Below are positions 9,081 through 21,594 of a stretch of DNA of 64,000 bases, piece by piece. Source of the stretch: Anaeramoeba ignava (Eukaryota > Metamonada > Anaeramoebidae); contig JAPDFW010000096.1 in NCBI GenBank assembly GCA_028826165.1, positions 62,001-126,000 on the forward strand. The letters are read 5' to 3'. Made by a program: the position numbers and the translations under genes. Under the pieces are notes generated by a model. That model was not told the DNA's origin, made no database searches, and was given only the letters and a program-made list of their open reading frames with translations. Each line of letters begins with the position of its first letter. Position 1 is the first letter of the stretch.

Positions 9081-12025
9081 ATGGAAACAGTTGAACTTTA
9101 CAATTCACAAGAACAAATAGTTTTAGATGACCTTTCTGAACCTGTTAAAACTGGAGTATTTAAATTAAATCATTGTTAAAAAAAATATAAATTTATTAAA
9201 ATTTTTTTAAATCAAAATTTTTTTTCCATTTATTAATAAAAAAAATATAATCCAATTAAAATTAAAAGACAACAATCATGGCAGTTCAATATAAAGGTGG
9301 TATCGTTATTGGTGCAGATTCTCGAACAACTTCAGGTTATTTTTCTTTAGAAAATCAAAAAAATTAAAATTTAAAATTAAAATTTAAAATTCAAATTAAA
9401 AATTCATTTTAAAATTAAAATTAAAATTAAAATTAAAATTAAAATTAAAATTAAAATTAAAATTAAAATTAAAATTAAAATTTAAAATTAAAATTAAAAT
9501 TAAAATTAAAATTAAAATTAAAATTAAAATTAAAATTAAAATTAAAATTCATTTTAAAATTAAAATTAAAATTAAAATTAAATTTAAATTTTAAAATTTA
9601 AAATTAAAAATTAAAATTAAAATTAAAATTAAAATTAAAAATTAAAATTAAAATTAAAATTAAAAATTAAAATTAAAATTAAAAATTAAAATTAAAATTA
9701 AAATTAAAATTAAAATTAAAAATTAAAATTAAAATTAAAATTAAAATTAAAATTAAAATTAAAAATTAAAGATTAAAATCAAAGTTAAAATTAAAATTAA
9801 AGATTAAAATTAAAATTAAAATTAAAATTAAAATTAAAATTAAAATTAAAATTAAAATTAAAATTAAAATTAAAAATTAAAATTAAAATTAAAATTAAAA
9901 TTAAAATTAAAATTAAAATTAAAATTAAAATTAAAATTAAAATTAAAATTAAAATTAAAATTAAAATTAAAATTAAAAAAATTCATTTATAAAATTAAAA
10001 TAAAAATTATAATTAAAACAGGAGCATTAATTGTTAATCGAGTTACAGACAAGCTTACACCAGTTGCAGATAAAATTTTTTCACTTCGATCTGGTTCAGC
10101 AGCAGATACACAAGAAATAGCAGCGATTGTTCGATATTATCTTAATATATTATCCACCGAACAAGGAAAACCACCAACAGTTAAAATGGCTGCAAATTTA
10201 TTCAGACAATTTTGTTATGTTTATAAAAATTATTTACTTGCAAGTATTATTTGTGCTGGTTATGATGAAACTGATGGTCCAAGCATTTATTCAATTCCTC
10301 TTGGTGGTGCTATTATAAAGTACTTGCCTCGTTTTATTCTTGATTCTTTCATTTTCTTTATCTCATTTTTGGAATTGATTTAAATATTTGATTTAAATAT
10401 TTGATTTAAATATTAATTTAAATATTAATTTAAATATCAATATTAATTTAAATATTAATATAAATATTAAATATAAATATTAATATAAATATTAAATATA
10501 AATATTAATATAAATATTAAATATAAATATTAATATAAATATTAAATATAAATATTAATATAAATATTAAATTTAAATATTAATTTAAATATTAATTTAA
10601 ATATTAATTTAAATATTAATTATAAATATTAATTTAAATATTAATTTAAATATAAATATTAATTTAAATATTAATTTAAACATTAATTTAATTATTAATA
10701 TAAATATTAAATATAAATATTAATTTAAATATTGATTTAAATATTAATTTAAATATTAATTTAAACATTAATTAAATATTAATATAAATATTAATTTAAA
10801 TATTAATTTAAATATTAAATATAAATATTAATTTAAATATTAATATAAATATTAATTTAAATATTAATTTAAATATCAATTTAAATATTAATTTAAATAT
10901 TTGATTTTAAATATTGATTTAAATATTAATTTAAATATCAATTTAAATATTAATTTAAATATTAATTTAAATATTTGATTTAAATATTTGATTTAAATAT
11001 TTAATTTTAAATATTAATTTAAATATTAATTTAAATATTAATTTAAAAATTAATTTAAATAATTTAAAATTAATTTAAATATTAATTTAAATATTAATTT
11101 AAATATCAATTTAAATATTAATTTAAATATTTGATTTAAATATTAATTTAAATATATTAATTTAAATATTAATTTAAATATCAATTTAAATATTAATTTA
11201 AATATTAATTTAAATATTAATTTAAATATCAATTTAAATATTAATTTAAATATTAATTTAAATATCAATTTAAATATTAATTTAAATATTTGATTTAAAT
11301 ATTAATTTAAATATTAATTTAAATATTAATTTAAATATTAATTTAAATATTAATTTAAATATTAATTTAAATATTAATTTAAATATTAATTTAAATATTA
11401 ATTTAAATATTAATTTAAATATTAATTTAAATATTAATTTAAATATTAATTTTAAATATTAATTTAAATATTAATTTAAATATTAATTTAAATATTAATT
11501 TAAATATTAATTTAAATATTAATATAAATATTGATTTAAATATTAATATAAATATTAATATAAATATTAATTTAAATATTAATATAAATATTAATATAAA
11601 TATTAATTTTAAATATTAATTTAAATATTAATTTAAACATTAATTAAAATATTTGATATAAATATTAATTATAAATATTAATATAGACAACCATATGCAA
11701 TTGGAGGTTCTGGTTCAACATATCTTTATGGATATTGTGATGCTAATTTTAAGGAAGATATGACAAAAGAAGAATGTGTTTCATTTGTAACAAATGGTTT
11801 GTGATTAAATTTTTATTAGAAAAAAAGAAAAAGAAAAAGAAAATTATTTTTAATTCCAAAATCGGATAAAAAAAAAATTTAAATAAAAAAAATAAAATAG
11901 CTGTTGGATTAGCTATTGCAAGAGATGGTTCTTCTGGTGGAATTATAAGATATGCAATAATAGATTCAGATGGAGTAGAAAGACATACAATTTATGGAGA
12001 TCAAGTTAAAAATTATTTCAAATAA
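9081..12025 (+). CDS. PSMB6: 20S proteasome beta1 subunit (caspase-like, PSMB6 type)
   Basis: Exons 9081..9155, 9269..9335, 10022..10319, 11687..11796 and 11901..12025 give 224 aa. After a propeptide of 25 residues ending K-T-G, the mature chain starts [11 protein letters not shown], with the catalytic Thr1 right after the first intron. Other catalytic positions are visible: Asp17 in GADSR, Lys33 in [10 protein letters not shown], the GSGST loop and Asp166 in ARDGSSGG. The protein is a core subunit of the 20S particle, cleaving after acidic residues in the cytosol and nucleus. Introns 2 and 3 are array-filled (686 and 1367 bp). Assignment to beta1 rests on overall wording and is strong. Confidence 0.95.
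9363..9992 (+). repeat. ATTAAA hexamer array in PSMB6 intron 2
   Basis: About 100 tandem ATTAAA units with occasional extra A and one ATTCATTTT interruption near 9548. The array is A-rich on the sense strand. Confidence 0.9.
10380..11680 (+). repeat. 12-bp TAATTTAAATAT array in PSMB6 intron 3
   Basis: Around 105 units of TAATTTAAATAT, with variants TAATATAAATAT, CAATTTAAATAT and TTGATTTAAATA. The unit is close to self-complementary, so a transcript could fold on itself. Exons before and after join in phase. Confidence 0.9.
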
Positions 12026-12492
12026 AACAAAAAGAAAGAAAGAATTTTTTTTTCTTCTTTTTCTTTCCAATTTTTTTTTTTCTTCTTTTTTTTCTTCTTT
12101 TTGATTTTTACAATTTAGGTTCTGACTTTTACTTCTTCTTTCTTTTTTCTTTTTTTTTTTAAATAAAAAAAATAAACAAAAACATTTTTTTAATTTAATT
12201 TTAATTTTATTTTTAATTATAAAATTGTTTAAATTGATGTAAAGGTTTATTTTTATTAAAATTTAGAGTTTATTTCTTTTTTATTTTTATTTTTTTTTTT
12301 GATCACAATAATATTTAAATAAGAAAAAAAAATTTTTTTAAATTTAATTTTTTTATTTTTTTCTTGTTCAAATTGTAATTAAAAAATATTAAATTTAAAT
12401 AAATAAATAAAAAAAATAATTTTAATTTATTTTGAGTTCTAAATTTAAAATCAATTTAAAATCAAATATAAAAAAAAAAAGATCATAAAAGA
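12026..12492. other. Intergenic region between PSMB6 and the AAA protein gene
   Basis: T-rich, then A-rich low-complexity DNA. The T-rich first half probably holds the 3'UTR and poly(A) signals of PSMB6. I see no open frame or RNA gene. Confidence 0.6.
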
Positions 12493-15400
12493 ATGGAGTT
12501 TATAACAGAATTAACAAAAGAATGTGAGAACGCAAAATATCTTATAAATGATTTTATAAAAAGTGTTTTAACACTTGATATTAGTGCACCTTTTGCAAGT
12601 GATACAGAATATTTAGAAGTAAAAATTAAAATTAAAATTAAAATTAAAATTAAAAATTAAAATTTAAAAAAATTTAAAATTAAAATTAAAATTAATTTAA
12701 AAATTATAATTAAAATTAAAATTAAAATTAAAATTAAAATTAAAATTAAAAATTATATTTAAAATAAAAATTAAAATTTAAAATTAAAATTAAAATTAAA
12801 ATTAAAATTAAAATTAAAATTGAAATTAAAATTAAAATTAAAATTAAAATTAAAATTAAATTTAAAATTAAAATTATAATTAAAATTTAAAATTTAAATT
12901 AAAATTAAAATTAAAATTAAAATTAAAATTAAAATTAAAATTAAAATTAAAATTATTTGTTTTTAAATTTATTTTAGCTTATGGAAGCTCATTATATGAT
13001 GTCTATTCTTACTTTAGATGGAAATAATAATATTAGTGATGTTCTTGGAGTTCCACAACCAAAAGATAAACCATTAAGTAATTTTCTTTCTTTTTCTTTT
13101 TCTTTTATTTTTATTTTTATTTTTATTTAAAAAATTTTTTTTTTTGCTTCTTTTTTATTTTAATTTATTTTATTTTTGATAGATTTTGAGGACACTCAAA
13201 AAATGGTGGAATCGATTAGAAAAGTTAAAGCAAAAATTGAAGAAATCAAAGAAGTTAAACTCAAAGTTATGGGTGTAAATGAAATTATATTTTTATTTTT
13301 ATTATTTTTATTTTTCTTTTTTTATTTAAATTTAAATTAATTTTATTTATTTTTATATAGAGAAAACCAAGAATTATTAGATGGGCAGAAAAATTAAAAG
13401 CAACACCAAAAGAAGCTTTAATTCTTCATTATATTTTATTAAGTCATGTTGGAAGCAAAGTAAATTAAAATTCATTTTAAAATTAAAATTATAAATGAAA
13501 TTAAAATTAAAATTAAAATTAAAATTAAAATTAAAATTCATTTTGAAAATTAAAATTAAAATTCATTTTGAAAATTAAAATTAAAATTGAAATTAAAATC
13601 AAAATTAAAATCAAAATTAAAATTAAAATTCATTTTGAAAATTAAAATTAAATTAAAATTATAAATAAAATTAAAATTAAAATTAAAATTAAAATTAAAA
13701 TTAAAATTAAAATTCATTTTGAAAATTAAAATTTAGATTCGTGGATTGAAAATTAGAGAATCACAAGACCCAGTTCACTTGGGACTTCATGCCAAAATGA
13801 GTATTACAGAATTACTCGAATTCGTTAAACCACAAAGACTTTATATCAAACAAGGAATCTTTGAATATTTTGATACAACACACGCTCTTCAAAACAACAT
13901 GACACTCAAACAAGAAATCATTCTCGCATTAGTTGGACAAGATTTAACAGGAGAACAAACACTTAAAATTGATAATACAGCACTTTCAGAAGTTCTCGAT
14001 GAAGAAAAAGATCCAGAAGAACTTAAAAAGAAAAAAGAATTAGAAAAAAAAGCACGTGAAGAAGAAAAAATCAAAAAAGAACAAGAAATGACTAAAAATG
14101 TTCCTGATTTTGAAGACGAAGCAGATCTTTACAACTTCATTTCGCAACAAGTAATTGCAGAAAAAACAAAACCAGATGATCTTCTTGAACCAAAAGACGA
14201 AACAGAAATTCAAATGGAAAATCAAGAACCAATTGAATTGGATAAAGGAGAAATTGAAGTGAAAGAAGAAACCAAAATTGAACAAGAAAAAACAGATTTA
14301 GAAAAAGAAAAAGAAAAAGAAGATGATTTAGATAAAGATAAAGAAGATAAAGATAAGGATGAAGATGATGATCAAATGAAACCTTATAAAACAGACTTGG
14401 AATATCTTGAAGATCATTTTTCACGTTTTACAATGTTGATTAGAGTCTCCAATGAAAAACAAAACGAGGCTCAATCAAGATACTATGGTGGATCATCCCA
14501 ATCAGAAGCTGTTATTCGGGAGTACTCAGCAAAGGAAAGAGTCGCCCGAATGAAATGTGAGAAAAGATTAGAACTTACAAAAGAAGCAGGAGATTGGCTT
14601 CCAAGAATGGAGAGATTAGCTGAGGCAAGAAAATTGAATGAATTTGAAAAAAACGTTGTTTTGTTTTTAATTGGATCTAATATCTCTCAAGACATGCAAA
14701 ACGCAGGCGCTTCAAGAGGATCAAATGTGGAACGAATTTTGAGAATATTTTGTGAAAATCTTCAAGATCAAATTTCCAAAAGAAAGTATTTCTATAAAAG
14801 CGGAGCATTGATTCGGGATGGAATTGTCCGAGCATCAGGATCAGGATTGGATAACAATCTCAACGATCTGTACTTGATGGTGGATCGAAGAATGCTTGAC
14901 TTTGTTATGGGATTAGACACTGAGATGAGCGAGTTGATTGAAGGATCCCATTTATACACAAGTAAAGTCAAAGTTGAATCTGTTATTCTTCCTGAAGAGC
15001 AAAAAAAATTAATAACAGAAACAATGAAGAACTACGAAAGTTTCACGAAATGCAGAAAAAAGCTTGGATTGGATGAAGTTATCAGCTATGGAGGCGGAAT
15101 TGTAATGCTTTTCTATGGCGCTTCAGGAACAGGAAAGACAATGATGGCAAACGCACTTGGAAATGAATTGGGTCGCAAAATCATGCTTGTCAACTTTCCC
15201 TTCTTTAGGACAAATGAGCGCAGGAGAGAACATGAAGTACATCTTCCGAGAAGCCAAAATCCACCAGGCCATCTTGTTCTTTGATGAATGCGAAGCCTTG
15301 TTTGAATCAAGAGAACACGGAAGATACGATGTGAATTTATTATTAACGGAAATTGAAAGATTTGACGGAATTATCATTTTGGCAACAAATCGATCCTTTG

Positions 15401-16536
15401 ATTTGGATGAAGGAATGCATCGAAGAATAACGGTCGCTGTTGAGTTTGCCAAGCCAGATCCACTTTTAAGAGAACGAATTTGGATGACACATTTGCCACA
15501 AACACTGAAATTATCGGAAGATGTTGATATCAAATCACTTGCAATGAAATACGAATTGACAGGAGGATTTATTAAGAACGCGGTTCTTTCCGCTTTGAGC
15601 GTTGCTGTTTCAAGAGATGGACCTGATAATGTTGTTCTGACTCAATCGGATCTTGAACAAGGAGCAAAATTGCAATTGAGAGGAAGATTGAGAATGACTG
15701 AGTTCCATCGCAGAGTGGTTCCACATCGCGGACTTGACAATCTTGTTCTTCCAAAAGAAACAATTGAAACACTCATCGAAATCATCAATTCCGAAAAGGC
15801 AAGACAAGTTTTATACAATTGGGGATTCGACAAGAAAATTGGATTTGAACGAGGAACAACTGTGCTCTTTACTGGACCACCAGGCACAGGAAAAACACTT
15901 GCTGCCGAAGCTGTTGGATTTGAGATTGGAAAACCCTTGAAGGTTATCAACGCGGCCGAGGTTCTTTCGAAATGGGTTGGAGATACACCAAAAAATATCG
16001 ATTCTTTATTTGAAGAAGCCACTATGCATGATTCATTGCTTGTTTTCGATGAAGCTGAAGGTCTTTTTGGAAGAAGACACGAGACTCAAGACACCTCCAC
16101 TGATAGATATGCAAATATTGATGTTGGACTCTTACTTTATCACATGGAGAAATTCAACGGTGTTGTCATCTTATGCACTAACGTTATTGGCGCTATTGAT
16201 CCAGCTTTTTTCAGAAGAATGAAATACATTGTCGAGTTCAAAATCCCAGAAATCCAACTTCGTGAGGCTCTTTGGAAGAAATTGATTCCTGATTCTGCTC
16301 CTAAAGCTGATGGTATTGATTTCTCAAAATTGGCAAAACTTTATGAATTTGCCGGTGGAAATATTAAAAATTCCGTTTTTAGAGCCGCTTCTCGTGCTGC
16401 TTTAAGACCTAAAGAAAAACGTTTTATTACAATGGATGACCTCATTAATGCTGCTAATGAAGAGAATATTAAAGTTAAAAGAAGTCGTGGTGAACTTTCT
16501 GATAATGAAAAGGAAAAGACTTCAATTTATGTTTAA
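12493..16536 (+). CDS. Protein with two AAA ATPase domains, with an apparent +1 frameshift near 15200
   Basis: Exons 12493..12618, 12978..13077, 13183..13274, 13361..13459 and 13737..16536. The last holds two overlapping frames; treating one base of the CCC at 15198-15200 as extra gives a single 1071-aa chain. The N-terminal half is helical, with a Glu/Lys/Asp-rich coiled-coil-like linker at 13980-14380. Domain 1 has Walker A GASGTGKT and Walker B ILFFDECEALF; domain 2 has GPPGTGKT and LLVFDEAEGLFGRR. Both look ATP-competent. The organisation recalls Cdc48/Vps4-like AAA unfoldases, but I do not recognise the N-terminal region, so the substrate is unknown. The exon body is clearly richer in GC than its surroundings. 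The frameshift could be a sequencing error, a real mutation or a recoding site. Confidence 0.8.
12620..12957 (+). repeat. ATTAAA array in intron 1 of the AAA gene
   Basis: Imperfect ATTAAA units with AAATTTAAA breaks fill the 359-bp intron. Nothing else is seen. Confidence 0.85.
13465..13732 (+). repeat. ATTAAA array with ATTCATTTTGAAA interruptions in intron 4 of the AAA gene
   Basis: Hexamers are broken at least five times by the same word, AAATTCATTTTGAAAATT. The same interruption occurs in arrays of other genes. Confidence 0.8.
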
Positions 16537-16744
16537 GCTTTTATTCTCTTCTTTCATTTTTACTTCTTTTTAATTTTCATCAATTTCTTTTACTTTTACT
16601 TTTTTTTTACTTTTTCTTTTTCTTTCAAAATTAATCAATCAATTCCCTTTTTTTTCATTTAATGACAAAACATCAAATCAAAATTGTATGTTTTTGTCAT
16701 AAAGAATAAGAATAAACTTTTTCCTTTTTTTTACAAACACAAAA

Positions 16745-16785
16745 ATCATTTTTTTCATTTTTTATTTTTTTCATTTTTATTTAGA
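16745..16785 (+). promoter_or_regulatory. TTTTTTCATTTTT leader before the 134-aa gene
   Basis: Two TTTTTTCATTTTT words end at TTTAG just before the ATG at 16786. The TTTAG could alternatively be an acceptor of a 5'UTR intron. Confidence 0.35.
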
Positions 16786-17263
16786 ATGCAAAATCAAAAT
16801 AAAATTCAATTTCAAACAATTCCTCAAAATTTATTTGAATCAAATGAAAAAACATTTAAATTTTTTCCTCAAAGAATTTCTGAACAAAAACCAGAAGAAA
16901 TTAAACAAATTCAAATTCAAAATGAAAATCAAATTGAAATAGAAAATGAAAATGAAAATGAAATTGAAATTGAAATTGAAAATGAATTTAACGAAGAATT
17001 GAATAAAACTTCCCTTAATTTCCCAATGTTTAGAATTGGAATTGATGATTATAATTTAGTTTGTAGATTTATGAGAACTGAATCAAAGTAATAATAATAA
17101 TAATAAAAAATAAAAAACAAAATTAATTTAAATAATTTTTCTTTTTTTTCAAAATTTTAGACAAGAAATTCAAAAAGAATGGAATGAACTTAAAAAAAGA
17201 GTTAATAAAATTTCTAAAAAAAAGAATAAAAGAGCTATTAAAAACAATTTTAAATTAAATTAA
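16786..17263 (+). CDS. Small acidic protein of unknown function
   Basis: Exons 16786..17087 and 17161..17263 join in phase 2 and give 134 aa. Residues about 45-70 are an Asn/Glu/Ile tract (NENE/EIEIE). A more ordinary segment follows, LNFPMFRIGIDDYNLVCRFM, and the C-terminus is very basic (KKRVNKISKKKNKRAIKNN). I do not recognise the family. The basic tail could bind nucleic acid or act as a nuclear localisation signal, but that is inference. It lies tail-to-tail with the SNAPC1-like gene. Confidence 0.65.
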
Positions 17264-17531
17264 ATTAGATAAAAATATTAATAAAAATAATATAAAAATA
17301 AAATTGAAAAACAAAAAGAATTTTCCAATTAAATCATTTTTAATTCTTGTAATTTAATAATAATAAAACTAAAATGAGAATTTGGTTAAAAATTTCAATT
17401 CTAATGAATAATTAATGCTTATTTCATTTTCTTTTTAAAAAGAAAAATGAAAAAATTTTATTTTAAAAACCAAAAGAAAATTTTTTAATTAAAAAAAACA
17501 AAAAGAATTTTTATTTAATATTTAATATTAT

Positions 17532-20500
17532 TTATAAATCACTTGAATCACTTGAATCACTTGAATCACTATTAAATAATTTTTCATTCATTTCTTCATT
17601 TTCATCTAAATTATGTTCTTGAATAATTGATTGAATTTTTTGTGGAAAATTTGGAAGAGTTAAATCTAATCTAACAAAATATGGATCTATAACAAGTAAA
17701 TCTTCAGAATCTATTGGATTGCGTTGTTTTAATTCTGGGAATTTTGCTAAATTATCAAGAAAATTTTTCTTTTTATAATCATATTTGTCTGAAATTTGTT
17801 TGATTTCTTGAATTCCAGTAATTTTATCAGTATTTGTTTTTTTGAAAAGTTCTTGAGGAACTAATTCAAAAGGTGGATTTTTATTTCTATTAAAAATTAT
17901 TATTAAATTTATTATTAAAATTATTATTTTAAAATATAAAATTATTATTAAAAAATTAAAAAATTTTTATTTAAAATTATTATTAAATTATTATTAAAAT
18001 TATATATAAAATTATTATTAAAAATTATTATTCAAAATTCATATATAAAATTATATATAAAAATATATATATAAAATTTATATGGAAAAATTAAGAGTTA
18101 AAATAATTATAAAAATTATTATAAAAAATATTATCTTTAAAATCTATTAAATTTATTATTTAAAATTATTAAATTTATTATTAAAATTATATATAAAATT
18201 ATTATTAAAATTATATATAAAAATTTATTAAATTTATTGAATTAAAAATTATTATTAAAATTGTTTTTGAAAAGTTATTACAAAAAACTATATTCAAAAA
18301 TTATATTTTATTTATTATTAAAAATTATATATAAAATTATTATTAAAATTATTATTAAAATTATATATAAAAATTATATATAAAATTATATATAAAATTA
18401 TTATTAAAATTAATTATTAAATTATTATTGAAATTATATATAAAATTTATTATTGAAATTATATATAAAATTTTATTATTAAATTTATTATTAAATTTAT
18501 TATTAAAATTATTATTAAAATTTATATATAAAAAATTATTATATATAAAATTATTATTAAAATTATTATTAAAATTATATATTAAAATTATTATTAAAAT
18601 TATTTATAAAATTATATATAAAAATTTATATATAAAATTTATATATAAAAATATATAAAAAATTATTATTAAAATTATTATTATTAAAATTATATATATA
18701 AAATTATATATTAAAATTATATATATAAAATTATATATTAAAATTATATATAAAATTATTATTAAAATTATTATTAAAATTATTATATAAAATTATTATA
18801 AATTATTAAAATTATATATAAAATTATATATGAAATTATTATTAAAATTATTATTAAAATTATTATTAAAATTTATTATTAAAATTATTATTAAAATTAT
18901 ATATAAAATTATTATTAAAATTATTATTAAAATTATTATTAAAATTATTATTAAAAATTATTATTAAAAATTATTATAAAAATTATTATAAAAATTATTA
19001 TTAAAATTATTATTAAAATTATTATTAAAATTATTATTAAAATTATTATTAAAATTATTATTAAAATTATTATTAAAATTATTATTAAAAATTATTATTA
19101 AAATTATTATTAAAAAATTATTAAAATTATTATTAAAATTATTATTAAAATTATATATAAAATTATATATAAAATTATATATAAAATTATTATTAAATTT
19201 ATTATTAAAATTATTATTAAAATTATTATATAAAATTATTATATAAAATATATAAAAAATTATATATAAAATTATTATTAAAATTATTATTAAAATTATA
19301 TATAAAATTATTATAAAATTATATATAAAATTATTATTAAAATTATTATTAAAATTGTTATTAAAAATTATTATTAAAATTATATATAAAATTTATTATT
19401 AAAATTATATATAAATTTATTATTAAAAAATTATTATTAAAATTATTATATTAAAATTATTATTAAAATTATTATTAAAATTATTATAAAAAATTATATA
19501 AAATTATATATAAAATTATTATTAAAATTATTATTAAAATTATTATTAAAATTTATTATTAAATTATTATTAAAATTAATTATTAAAATTATTATTAAAA
19601 TTATTATTAAATTTATTAAAATTATATATAAAATTATATATAAAATATATATAAATTATATATAAAATTATATATAAAATTATATATAAAATTATTATAT
19701 AAAATTATTATTAAAATTATTATTAAAATTATTATTAAAATTATTATTAAAATTTATTATTAAAATTATTATTAAAATTATTATTAAAAATTATTATTAA
19801 AATTATTAAAAATTATTATAAAATTATTATTAAAATTATTATTTAAAAATTATTATTAAAATTATTATTAAAATTATTATTAAAATTATTATTAAAATTA
19901 TTATTAAAATTATTATTAAATTTATTATTAAATTTATTATTAAATTTATTATTAAATTTATTATTAAATTTATTATTAAAATTATTATTAAAAATTATTA
20001 TTATTAAAATTATTATTAAAATTATTTATAAAATTATTATTAAAATTATTATTAAAATTTATTATTAAATTTATTAAAATTATTATTAAAATTATTATTA
20101 AAATTATATATAAAATTATTATTAAATTTATTATTAAAATTATTATTAAAATTATTATTAAAATTATTATTAAAATTTATTATTAAATTTATTATTAAAT
20201 TTATATATAAAATTATTATTAAATTTATATATAAAATTATTATTAAAATTATTATTTTAAATTTATTATTAAATTTATTATTAAAATTATTATTAAAATT
20301 ATTATTAAAATTATTAAAATTATTATTAAAATTATTATTAAAATTATTATTAAAATTATTATTAAATTTATTATTAAAATTATTATTAAAATTATTATTA
20401 AAATTATTATTAAATTTATTTATTAAAATTATTATTAAAATTATTATTAAAATTATTATTAAAATTATTATTAAAATTATTATAAAATTATTATTAAATT

Positions 20501-21098
20501 TATTATTAAAATTATTATTAAAATTTATATATAAAATTATTATTAAAATTATTATTAAATTAATTATTAAAATTATTATTAAAATTATTAATAAGCACCG
20601 TTTCATTTTTCCTTCAGTTTGTAAATGAGAAGAAGGTAAATCAATAAATCTTTGAAAACCAACAAATGATATAATTTTTTGTTTCAACAACAATCTAAAA
20701 ATAGCAAAAGCATCAAGAAATTTTTCCGAAATAAATTGTTGAAACAATTCAATAAAAAGAAGGAAAAACTTATTAGAAACATAAATAGAATATTTAGGAT
20801 TATAAGGTTGAGTTTGATAAAATAAAAATAAAGTATAAATAACGGCTATTCTAATTTCAGTTGCAGTTTCTGTTTCTAAATAACCAATTGCAATTGTATT
20901 TATTAATTGAAAATATTCCCCTTCTTTTATTCCTTTAAAACGATAATCATATATAGTTGTCATCTTGTTTTCGTCCCATGTTTTTTTAAAATCTTCAAAT
21001 GTCACACTGTTTTTTTTTTGATATGACAAGAATAAATCTCGTATTTTTATAATATGATCTTTTGGTGTTTTTGCTTTATAACTTTTTATTTTACTCAT
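17532..21098 (-). CDS. SNAPC1: SNAPC1 (SNAP43)-like subunit of the snRNA-activating complex
   Basis: Exons complement(20599..21098, 17532..17886) join as CG|A and give 284 aa. The first 166 residues follow the SNAP43 domain: a VTFEDFKKTWDENKM segment, the TEIRIAVIYTLFLFYQTQP helix-turn (compare IRVGALYLLYGLYNTQ in animals) and FLDAFAIFRLL. SNAP43 is part of the factor that binds the proximal sequence element of snRNA genes and recruits Pol II or Pol III. The C-terminal exon is acidic and ends in SDSSDSSDSSDL, a likely CK2-type phosphorylation tract. The donor is GTGCTT. The single intron is 2.7 kb of array. The family call is from wording of the domain and is fairly strong. Confidence 0.8.
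17888..20590 (-). repeat. 2.7 kb array of AAAATTATTATT 12-bp units in the SNAPC1-like intron
   Basis: Dominant unit AAAATTATTATT, mixed with TATATAAAATTA words in the left and central parts and AAATTTATTATT at the right. The long NFNN, LIII and LLKL open frames on both strands are artefacts of the 12-bp period. Confidence 0.9.
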
Positions 21099-21594
21099 AT
21101 TTATAAAAAAAATGAAAAAAAAAATGAAAAAAAAATGAAAAAAAAATGAAATTAAATTTTTCGTTTTTTTAATTTATTTTTAATTCATTTTTAATTTATT
21201 TTTAATTTATTTTTAATTTATTTTTAATTTATTTTTAATTTACTTTTAATTCTTTTTTATTTTTCTTTTTTAATTTTTACGTTTTTTGATCAAAAAATTT
21301 TTTGGTTTTTTAAATGTTTTTTAATTGAAAAAAAAATATTTGATGATTCATTATCTAATTTAATTTTATTAAAAACAAATAAAGAAGAAAATTCTCCTTT
21401 CAATCAAATTTGTTTTTGTTTTTTGTTTTTTGTTTTTTGTTTTTTGTTTTTTGTTTTTTGTTTTTTGTTTTTTGTTTTTGTTTTTTGTTTTTGTTTTTTA
21501 TTGAAAATTTTTTTTCATTTTTCTTTTTTTCATTTTTCTCTTTTCTTTTTTTTTTTTTTAAATATTTTAACTCTCTTTTAGTTTAAAATTTTAA
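21099..21594. promoter_or_regulatory. Divergent promoter region between SNAPC1-like and SANT genes
   Basis: It holds AAAAAAAATGA words next to the SNAPC1-like start (21108-21150), a TTTTTAATTTA array (21175-21245), a 7-bp TTTTTTG array (21415-21500) and TTTTTCATTTTTC words (21510-21540) before the SANT gene. No open frame or RNA gene is seen. Confidence 0.5.

Noticed and set aside
10380-11680. Regular spaced repeats that could suggest a CRISPR array
   Set aside because: Units are directly adjacent 12-mers without unique spacers, in a eukaryotic intron.
15175-15211. 37-nt GT-AG intron as the explanation for the AAA-gene frame change
   Set aside because: It would remove the strand after Walker A that aligns perfectly with domain 2, and is much shorter than the 59-nt minimum seen elsewhere. 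Kept only as an alternative.
12493-16536. Recent bacterial transfer as the source of the GC-richer AAA gene
   Set aside because: It has four ordinary introns, and the same GC rise appears in the core eukaryotic gene PWP2, so composition alone is not evidence of transfer.
16684-16785. Upstream extension of the 134-aa protein to position 16684
   Set aside because: The extension is a Lys/Phe-rich translation of a T-rich leader; the ATG at 16786 follows the leader pattern of other genes.
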